A stretch of DNA of 64,000 nt. Source: Chiridota heheva. Taxonomy: Eukaryota; Echinodermata; Holothuroidea; Apodida; Chiridotidae. Numbering within the stretch: position 1 is the stretch's first letter; every line of letters starts with the position of its first letter. This document shows, in pieces, positions 11,762-21,800 of this stretch. The position numbers were made by a program, and so were the translations under genes. Where the stretch lies: assembly GCA_020152595.1 (NCBI GenBank), contig JAIGNY010003010.1:62001-126000 (forward strand). Reading direction: 5' to 3'. The notes under the pieces were generated by a model. The model had not been told where the DNA came from, searched no databases, and saw only the letters and a program-made list of their open reading frames with translations.

Positions 11762-12382
11762 TGTAAAGAATCAGCAGATGGGTAAGGGAATGTACATCAA
11801 GGTTTTTAAGAATGATATAGCTTGGAGGACATCAGTCAAAGTGATTGGGGCATCCAGCGGGGAACCAGAAGGAGCGGTGGGCGTAAGTAAAGGATTGATT
11901 AGGTGAGAATTGTTATTGACAAAGTTGTCAACAAGAGTAAGCTGCGGTTGAAGAAAGGTAGGATGAAGGGGAAGTTGTTGTATGTTACACCAGGTCTGGT
12001 TGAGTAGATCAACCTTACATTGGATATCACAGACAAAAGAGGTGTCAGTGGGAGAGGCTTTGAGAGGTGGGATAGTGAACGAAGTACGGGAGCCAGAAAG
12101 CGATTTGAATTGCTTCCAAAACTTTCTAGGGTCTTTGGTGTGATGAAGAGCTTGACAGGCGGCATCCCAATCTGATTTCTTGTGGAGTTTGATGGCGATG
12201 ATGATTTTGTGGCCAAGAGAGTAGAGTTAATACAGGTTTTGACTTGGGGATTGGGATGATTTTATTAATGTCTCCGTAGGCGGCGTTTTTCCGGGGTGAG
12301 GGCGAGTATGTGGCGAGAAAGGGGTGAGCGATGAGGACGGGGGGTAAAGATAGGGATGCACTGAGAGATTGCTGATTGGATA

Positions 12383-13227
12383 TTAAGTAGTAAGTGTGAA
12401 AATCTGTTGATCAACATTTTCCAGCTCTATTGGGAAGGGTTGTAGGAAAGGGGAGAAAAGAAAGATAAGAACGGAAATTGACCCAGTGGGTTTTAAAAAA
12501 GAATGACAGAGAGGGATATCTTTGTTGTAATGAGGGCCAGGCACAGACTGGAAGGATAAAGGGCTGGTAGAGATAAGAATAGGAAAATGATCACTGTTAA
12601 GGTCATGGCAAGTAGTGGCATTTTTAAATAGAGGAGTAGCATGAGAGTTAACAAGGACGTAGTCCAGAATAGAGGTGCTACCCAGAGGGGTGCTGGTAAG
12701 TTGGTGTCCAAAGGAATTAAGGACAGATTGGGTAGAGGGTGTGATGGTACGAAAAAGAAGGTTGCCGTTCTTGTTCGACTTGAAGTCACCCATGGAAATA
12801 TGTCTGGAGTTAAGATCTCCAAGAAGAAGGCTTGGGAGGGGGGAGTTGAGTTTAGAGAGTAAAAGGGAAGTATCCAAAGTAGCATTAGGAGGGCAGTAAT
12901 TTGTAGTCAGAAGGAAAAGACTTTTGGAGGAGGGAGAGTGAATCTGAATAGTGAGGCTTTCATTGCAATTGTGGATGGTAGGAGTGGCAAGGAGGGTAGC
13001 GGAGATAGGGTTTTGACGAGAAAAGCGACCCCACCCCCATGGGAAGGATCGCCAAGGGAGGAATGACAGGCGGCATGATAGAAGTTGTAGCTGCGGATGC
13101 TAAAGTTATAATTCTGGGGAAGTTTAGTCTCATAGATGGAGAGAACATCAATGTTGTAGTGACGAAGGAAATGAGCTAGAATGGAGTTTGGAATTACAGA
13201 GGGAACGAATATTGATATGACCAACAT
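12383..13227 (-). pseudogene. AP-type endonuclease domain of the Jockey-like LINE
   Basis: Two overlapping frames hold the endonuclease. The N-terminal part has IDVLSIYETKLP (catalytic glutamate region) and GGGVAFLVK. The C-terminal part has LLLGDLNSRH, ILDYVLVNSH and LNSDHFPILIS (the SDH catalytic motif). A frameshift lies near 12890. This domain would nick target DNA to prime reverse transcription. Confidence 0.75.
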
Positions 13228-13918
13228 TAGTATCCATTAAGAAGAAGTGGTGAAACGAGTTGTAAACCGATGGAAAGGGCAATAAACTTAGACTTCCTTG
13301 GTAGCTTATTGAGTGGAATTTTGGATGTCGTTGAAGCAGCTGGAGTTGTTAACGACTGTCTGATAGATGTAGTGTTTGAGAGAGGCGATGTATAGAGAGC
13401 AAGAAGGGAATAGAGATTTGATGTTGTGGAGGAGAATGTCAGTGAGGTAGCCGATGTCAACAGTAAACTCGATGGAGGAGGGAACATCAAGGACTGTAAA
13501 AGCTGCGGAGACCGACACGGAAGTTATGAGAATTAGAAGAGAGTCCGGGGGAGGAAGAGATTTAGAGGCGGAAAGAGATCTGGAATCAGCAAGAGAGGTG
13601 GAAGAAGGAGCGGGAGAGCCTAAAGTAGTAGTAGGTCCGGCGCCGGAAGAGGAGGTAGTAAAGGTAGAAAGTGTGAGCGGAAGATGGAGGTGCAGTGGGT
13701 CGAGAAATAGATCGGGGGTGTGGCTGAGAAGGAACAGAAGGTGGTTGTCTAGAGCTACCAGCAAGTGATACAGGGCGGCTAGATGAAATGAATTGAAGGG
13801 GAACGGAGAATAGAGGAGTGGGGGCGTGGGGAGGAGAATAAGGAGGTTGCTTGAAAATGAGAGGGGTGTGACGGGTGATGGAGGAACTTTGGCGAGCACT
13901 TAGGGGGTAGGAAATACT

Positions 13919-14590
13919 TCAACCATGACAAGCGGAGCGAGAATAAGATGCAGAGTAGGAAGAAGAAGAAGAAGAAGAAGGAAACTGAGGAGGAATAGTA
14001 GCGGAAGAAGCAGGAGTAGTTTTCCTCATGGGAGGAAAGTCCAACATGGAGGAAGAGGTGTGGGGAAATCTCAGGGACTCCAGAGCGGGAATGGCAGAAG
14101 AGCTAGTAGGAGTTGGGAGAAGACCAGGTTGGGAGGAACCCGTGGCCTTACTGCCAAACGCTGCTGCCTTCCAATAGGCAGGAAAGCCCCTGTACCTGGA
14201 AGAGTGGGCTCCACCACAATTTACACAATTGCGTTCCTCAGTGAAGCACGTGGAGGCATGATGAGGGCCGGAGCACATAGCACACCTGAGGGGGGCAGTT
14301 AAGTTGTCCTTCAAATGACCAAGAAGCTGGCACTTATTGCATTGACGAGCCCTGGGCGTCCTTCTTGCAAGCTAGGCTACTAGCACGAGTAAAACTCTGA
14401 AGAGTTTTATTCCCTCACGACAAAGCCTCGTGGCCACCATGCCATCGGGAATAGAGACCTTAATAAGAGGGTAGCGGTAAAACGGTGGGGGCGGCCATAA
14501 TCCTGATTACCTGATGGAAGAGGATTTCCTGCTTGCGCAGATCATCCTCCACCGAGCTCAAGAGGGTGTCCACCGCAACCCCTCTGGTAA
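13919..14590 (-). pseudogene. Gag-like ORF1 with CCHC zinc knuckles, 5' truncated
   Basis: Three tandem knuckles are visible: CNKCQLLGHLKDN, then CAMCSGPHHASTC, then CVNCGGAHSSRYRGFPAYWK. Upstream, broken frames contain PLIKVSIPDGMVATRLCREG, typical of the RNA-binding region before the knuckles. Downstream (about 13.9-13.3 kb) the frame is rich in S and P. The sequence stops resembling a LINE near 14590, so the 5' end is missing. Confidence 0.75.
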
Positions 14591-14599
14591 TTTGTGCTT

Positions 14600-15340
14600 A
14601 TGGAGATGAGTGAAAGTAACCCGTTGATTGGTGTAAGAGTGAGGGTGTGTAATGATTTCAGAAACTACCCAAATGTATCTAATTTGACTAGAATTTTCAA
14701 TTATAGCATGATCTTTGTTATGTCAAGACTTACTGTCCTCTGGCTGTTAATGTTTTATCTGATTCATAATTACTTTGTATGAATATTGTTGTGAAAGACG
14801 AGAAGTCTAAGAGAGAATTAAAACAATGGTGAAATATAATGGGTGATACTGTTAATCATCTGTGTTCTTGTTTTACTTCCACGTTGTGGGGACTTGCTTT
14901 CCCCAACCATTTATCCTGTTAAATTGATCCTTATCCTCACTCATTCCATAAGCCAGATGGTTCCAATTTATTTCAAGTTGTAATATACGTACACTACCTC
15001 AATGGTACCTTGAAAAACGTTTTCCCCCTAAGAATAAATAGCATAGCATAAGCAAGGTTTAACGTCCCGAAAGCATCTAGTGCTGAATGCAAAGAAATAC
15101 AGCTTAACAAATATACGTGCCAACACCCACCAGTTCTTTTTATTAAAACTTGCTTACTTAAAAACCAGTTTATTATTTAATAATACTTATTTACCTCACC
15201 CCTGTAATATTCTTACATCGATAATAATTAAAATAAAACTTGCATATAACCTCACTTATCCTCATACGCGACGATTCTAATTTGCTTAAAAACATATTAT
15301 ATACCCACCTAAGAAAAGAATAATTTCCTCCCCCAAAACA
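14600..15340. other. Intergenic DNA upstream of NOL12
   Basis: No gene or recognisable element. Confidence 0.4.
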
Positions 15341-15344
15341 GTGT

Positions 15345-15440
15345 TTTCCGCCACTGGTTTCTTGGTTCCCAGGGGCGGAAAACACTATTTTTGGGGCCGA
15401 AAAAACCCATTTTTATGGAGGAAAACTAACGGGGGCGGAA
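15345..15440. repeat. GGGGCGGAAAA-type short repeat cluster (right, NOL12 upstream)
   Basis: Three to four copies of GGGGCGGAAAA or GTTTTCCGCC in both orientations, 290-385 bp before the NOL12 start codon. Inverted relative to the cluster at 8722-8790. It may be promoter-associated or a remnant repeat. Confidence 0.6.
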
Positions 15441-15729
15441 AATAACGTGATCTGGAAAATCACAGCAGAAATATTCTTTTTAATAAGTCTGTTGATTTCA
15501 CAATTGCTATAGTACCACTCCATCTAAGCAGAATAATACAGTTTTAACTATCAATATTACAACAACGTTGATTTTATTTAACACACGCACATGCGCGACT
15601 ATATTTAATAACATCACTCAATTTTTAGAGACAGTTACTCCAAATCACGTTCTTTCAGAAAATAGTTACTAATTTAATACAGTGTGTGTGAAAAATTGTC
15701 ACAGCGTAAGAAAATAGCTGCTATTCAAG

Positions 15730-15812
15730 ATGCCTGTTCATTCATTTCGGCAAAAAAATCCGAAAAATAAGAAAACAAAACTCCATCTCGTGTTCGATGA
15801 AGATAGCAGAAG
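15730..15812 (+). CDS. nol12: NOL12 exon 1 (coding part)
   Basis: ATG at 15730 begins MPVHSFRQKNPKNKKTKLHL; donor AAG|GTGAGT at 15813; phase 2. The short lysine-rich start and VFDEDSRR match the family N-terminus. Confidence 0.9.
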
Positions 15813-18800
15813 GTGAGTAGATCTAATTTGGATTAAACTGTACCTACACCACGTAATAAAATTTTAAACGACTTTACAAAGATTCTAACTTTTCTTTTCT
15901 TACAAATTATAGGTAAGATATCAAAGAATTAAAATTTTGAAAAGCCACTTACACGTAATGTTATCACTGGGATATTTGTTTTGTGTACGTAGGTTGTTGC
16001 AGATAGGTCTAATACTAGAGCCTATTATTACTACACTTTTTGACATACTGGTGGCGTGTACAGTGGGTAAATATTACACTTTACATACATAAAGGTGAAG
16101 GTGTGTTGAACGTTAGGCTACCAAATTTAGGCCCATGGTCAATAGGGCGAAAATCGCTCCAAGCTTGCTATTTTACCATATTGTGTAGCCACCTTTCTTG
16201 CTTTAATTCTTACATGTAGTTCTTTGAAGTTGTTTTAGTGCTCAAAAACACAAAATTAGAAGATCGTTTATGCTTGTTTTGGCGAAAAAGTTTTTCCCAG
16301 TTGGACCTTCAAAGTTTCTGTCACTTGTATTTGTAATTGTTTATGTTTGACGTCATATTATGGTTGTCGTCAGAGGTTGCGTTATAATTTTTTGTCTGGC
16401 CCATTTGCTTACAACAAGCCCTTGAATTATGGCGTAATTTGTAAATTTGCCAGCGTATTTTGTAAATTTGCTGTCGCATTTTGTAAATTTGCCGTCGTAT
16501 TTTGTAAATTTGCCATCGTATGTACAGGTCACTACGTAATGTACAGGGCACTGCGCGCTAGTGAAGCTTGCAAGTATAAATTGTTAATACACACTTGTGT
16601 AGGCCTGCCTCACTAAATAAAGTGAATGAAAATTGTGCATTAAATTACAAAAAAAATTAAAAATCCGGACTATCATTATCATAAAAATTATAAAGGAAAA
16701 AAGTTCATACCCAATCCCTTGTATAATGTTGATTGTTGAATCATGAAATTTTGGTTAACAATCCCAAAATTAAGTAGAAAATACTTTGGTTTTTATCGTA
16801 TCCAAACTTTCATGAGGTTTTAGTGAACTTTGACCAATTGTCAGCGATAATATACTATTCAGATCTCGAACACGCCTAGCCTACTTCTTTACAGTATAGT
16901 AACTTGACTTGCAGATTGTGATCACTTCACAGATACACGATTGACACAATACAGGAGGAAAGTAGAATCCTAGCTAATAATTTTGTTGACAATTGACAGC
17001 CTGCATTCAAAACAACATCAAAACTTTCACATACATTGTACAGTGTACATACATCATGCATAAATAGATTCAACTTACAAGTAAACATTTTAGTGACACT
17101 TTGACCTCATGAATAATCAACAAAATTTAGTTCTGCTCTTTAAGTAATGGCTGAATAGTTGTTTGCATTGCGAACAGAAGACTCACAGAAAATAGAAAAA
17201 CTCTACCATTTCAAGTAAGTTTTAAACGGCAGGATTTTGTGAATTAACGATAAATCTGTTGTGAAGCTAGCAATAAAAGATTTTTAATATTTTAGTGAAG
17301 AATATTCTCAGGAAGTTGTGTAAAGTTGAATAAAGTTCTGCCAAAATTTTTGTCTTATATCTCCAATGGCGTGCATAGGAAAAAACCATAACCTTTGTGA
17401 GGCCGCAGATCATTAAACAACAGCAGTCACATAATGTCAGCATTAAGAAATGGGTTACAGTAAAATGAAAGAAATTAAGGCTAAACGATGTTAAATGATT
17501 CCATAACTAGCCTAGGCCTACCATATTTCTAATTCAAGTCACACTTAAGTAAAGTATATTTTCCAGAATGCGATAGCTTCACTTCCTTTGCACAGTCTGG
17601 TGGGATTTCACCCACTTAATTTAAATATCTGAAAAAAATGATCATTACAGTAGTTGCCTTTTAACAGAATGAATTTTGCCAAAGTTAAATCCACCGATAG
17701 TTTGTTGGTCGCCATGTTTCAAACTTTTGTCGAGTGTCACGCCTGTGCATTTGTACTCAGGGCTTCATCATTGTACTAATGGGTGGATTTTTTTTTATGT
17801 GTGGTATGACTTTTAAACCAGCAAATAATTATTCAACTTTTTTCTGTTTTAGAGCTTTTTTAACAAAAGTGAATGATAAGTAGTTGCATTTCTTTGCATA
17901 AGTCAAATTATTCTTCTACTGTACATGTACAGTGTTTCCATGATCTGATGAAAATTTGAAATTGCAAACGCCATTACAATTATTATCAGGCGGTAGTCAC
18001 ATGACTATCATATTTTAACTTTGACATCTTCAGAAGAACGACAGAGAAAGTGTTCTAAGAATAATCTGATCTTGCCTAAACTGGAACATTTTTTGTTAGC
18101 TGGAACGTAGAAAAGAAGTGGGAAAATTGTTTGAGTGCAAAGCTGGACACGCAAAAGACAGGTAATTTGAAAAAGAGTTTCAGCATGGAAAACGTTGTGG
18201 AGCATCATAACTCAGAATGAAATGTATAATGTCCTGCATAGGACTTTAATAACTCCTTCAGGCCATAAATCAGAAACAACAGCAATCAGTGAATGTCAGC
18301 CAACAAGAAGGGGAAAAAATAATTTAGTGGGGAAGTAAAAGGCCTGAAAGGGATATATGACGAATAACTACAATCCGCGTCAAAATACTTGACACTTTTT
18401 TCCCCTCCCCCCTGTTTCAATGTTGTTCGTTTCTCAGCATGCCAAAAAGGAGACACAAAGGAAAGCTGAAATTTGATTTCAACATTGAAAAGGGGTAGAA
18501 GGGGAATGAAAAAAGGTGTCAAGTACTTTTGTCACAGATTGTCTGAGTTTTTAGAAAATCTTAATAGCCTTTTGTTTTAATTTCTTTCTTTCCATTTCTT
18601 CATTACTCTTCTACTTAAAATGTCTAATTCACCACTGAATGTTTACATATTGGTATAAACTTTAGTATGAGAGGTTTCATTAGGCTTAAATAATATGGTA
18701 AGGATAAAAATAATAGACTTAAAGAATGTACATGTTAATTCTCTAATGTGTGAAAAATTAAGGTGTTACATTTCCGGCATCTTTTCTGATAGCCTGATTT

Positions 18801-21800
18801 GCACCTTCTCAACAAACTATTTTGGTTAATAAACAATGGAGTTCAAGTCCCGATAAAGATATAAAAGGGGTAGTAATGCACTCATATGGTATATAAATTT
18901 TACAAGTGGAAACGTTTACTGCTATATTGTTAAAATGCATTGTACTCGCAAAATTTCAGCTGAAGTAAGAGCATACGCATGATTTCTGCGTTCCGAACGA
19001 CAATAAGAATATCGAGAAATTGCGGAAAAATGTGGTATTGACATGAGTAGTGCTAAACACATTTTGGCGACGGATCTTAGCGCTTCAAGACATTAGTCTT
19101 CAGCTAAGAAGGCAGGTCGTCCTCGAAAAATAAATCCGCGAACTGAAAGGAAAATAATTTGTGCAATTCCTAAGCTACGATTGAAGGAAGGAACATTTTC
19201 TGTAAAGCGGTTACTGCATTTTGCAGGGGTAACACATCTTAATGTTTTAGTCCGGACTGTTCAAGATGTGCTGATACGAAACGGCTTCATCTTCTTACAA
19301 GCAAGAGAAAATGGGTTGATGAGTTCCAAAGACTTGCGCGAATGCGTAAAATTTGCGCAGAAAATCAAAACTCAATATAACGCAAGTATTTGGAAGAAAG
19401 GAATCACCAATTTATTTGGACGGTACATCGTTTGTTTACAAAATGAATCCTCTGGACCAGGCTCGTGCCCCTAAAACAAGGATTTGGAGAATTTTTTTTG
19501 AAGGTTTACAACGAGGTTGTCTCGCAAAAGGACAAAAAGTTGGGAATGGCGGGCGTACTGTAAAGATGATTGTAGCTATATCGCATAAAATTGGTCTTGT
19601 TTACTGCAAGCCTTACAAAGAAATGAATGGTGCATTTTTTGCGAAATTTATCAATGACCATTTTGAAGACATTAACCGAAAAGCACAAAAGCCCAATACG
19701 CATTTATTCGTGCAAGATGGTGAAGCCTCACAAAACAGCGGCAAGGCTCGAGAAGCTTTACGAAGTGTAAATGCACAACTGCTCAAGATTTCCCCCTTCC
19801 CTCCAGAAGTCCCAACATCAACCTTATTGAGAACATTTTTAAATATGTTGGCAAAAATTTGCGGCGTGGCGCTCTGGAAAAGGAAATATCTCGTGAAAAT
19901 TTTCAACAATTTGAACGGCGAGTTAAACAAACCATAACATCTATTCCATGTGGTTATATTGACAGTCATTGAAAGCATGTCCAAAAGGATGAATGACATT
20001 ATTAGAAGAAAAGAACAAGGCCTCAAATATTAGTCTTTGCTTATATATTTGTATTTGTATTTGGTGATTCCTGTATATATTTGAGTAAATAGCAGTCTGA
20101 CCGGAGACCATTATCTGAGAATTCATTTGACTTTAGCGTTATTACCCCTTTAAGGTACATAAGCTATACCATTCCTTTGGCGCAGCTAATGGTACAATCT
20201 TTGAAAAAAAGGAAAATACTTGTTGTTTCTCTTCATAATTTGTTTCGAATTTTGGATATTCACTTAGTCTACCCTTAAAAGATATAGAAATATACATTTT
20301 TGTAATTCGCTCTTGAGGGGGGGCGCCCAGAACAGCTCCATTTCTCTTAAAATTAAAACGGTACACAGCTAACTTAAATAAGGATCTTGACTGTTCTTTC
20401 TTATATTTGCTGGTGTGTACCGTTGAAAGGTACAGAAACATTTCTTAATTGCGCCCCCTTATGTGCACCCAAAAACAGTTAATTCGCATTGGACATGTTG
20501 AATATTGTCATTCCCTGCATGACATGTGTGACGTAGATGATATATTAAAATATTAGTACACAATCTTGCTTTTCTTTTAATTTTCAGAAGAAAACATGTA
20601 CAATTTTTTGTAACACCATTTATTATTTTTTTGAGTATATACAGTTAAACATAAATGCATTGTTTTTTCTCCAAATATTTACAGTAATTGATTATAACAT
20701 AAAGTGATGTAACAAAAAAAAATATATATAAGATTGATTAATAATTAAAACAGTAAAAAGAAACGATTTGTCATTCTTTTTAATTCTAATTATTATTTTC
20801 TAAGATAAACTTTGCAAAACATGGCCCACATGTTTTCAGCTCAGTTTGCTGATGTGTGGGGATTTGATGCTGGAAAGTGAAACATCTCCAGCGTACTGTC
20901 ATCATCTCAGTTTCTCGTTTGTCAATTACACCTCCTTTGATAAAGACAAAAGAGACTTTGGTGGTGCAGAAGATAGGGGTGTCTTTATCAAGCGAAATAT
21001 CCTGTGAAAAATGGGATTTGGGAGCACCAAAGTTGACCAGCTGCCCCTCTAACAATAGCAACAAATCATGCCATGGTATTATATTTTGAGACCATCCAAA
21101 ATTGTTCAATAGAATAATTTCGGAAGATTCCACTCCGGCCCATGCAAAGTTATTTGAGGCCGAGTTGCAAAAGCAGTTAAGAATAACGGTCAAGGGAAGT
21201 AGCATGAAGGTTCTGGCACAATTCGCGGGACCTGTGATGAGGATAATTCTATACTTTCCGCGCCCTTTCTCCAGCAAATCATACACAGCTGTTTTCACTT
21301 TCCTGAGCACCCCTCCACACATTCGATTTGCTTTGATCACAAATAAGTTGCACTCGACTTCTTTCCGCCCGTCGAAGATTCTCGCTGGCGCTAGCCATAT
21401 CCCATGCTACCTGTGGATATATAAGAAAAGACAATATAATATCATCATCATCATGATCATAATTATCATCATCATCATCATCATGATCATAATTATCATC
21501 ATCATCATCATCTTAAACCATCATTGGGTCAGCAATAGGCTTTAATACGAATACAATGCGACTGAAAATACAGATTTAAGGAAAAATGATGAAGAAAAAA
21601 AACCATTCTAAAAAAAACCAGTTTTCCTTAAAACTCAGACAATCTGCGTCAAAATACTTGACACTTTTTCCCCCTCCCCCCTGTTTCAATGTTGTTCGTT
21701 TCTCGGCATGCCAGAAAGGAGACACAAAGGAGAGCTGAAATTTAATTTCAACATTGAAAAGGGGTAGAAGGGGAATGAAAAAAGGTGTCAAGTACTTTTG

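Larger units (their letters stand above)
10272..14590 (-). mobile_element. 5'-truncated Jockey-like LINE, decayed
   Basis: A non-LTR retrotransposon read on the minus strand in the order Gag-like zinc knuckles (about 14360-13919), apurinic endonuclease (about 13230-12380), linker, reverse transcriptase (about 11760-10940) and a C-terminal segment (about 10920-10470). No RNase H is seen, which with the triple-knuckle Gag points to the Jockey group. The 3' end carries a short TTG-type tail (plus strand CAACAACAACAA near 10273-10284). Frames are broken by shifts and stops throughout, so it is dead. It sits between the divergent NDEL1-like and NOL12 start codons and has enlarged that intergenic space by over 4 kb. 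Confidence 0.85.

Noticed and set aside
13925..14302. Plus-strand arginine-rich frame
   Set aside because: Antisense shadow of the LINE Gag region on the minus strand.
18371..18541. Two unrelated MITE insertions at 18.4 and 21.6 kb
   Set aside because: The shared inverted inner flank and the TA on both outer sides favour one element with complex ends, though this remains the main alternative.
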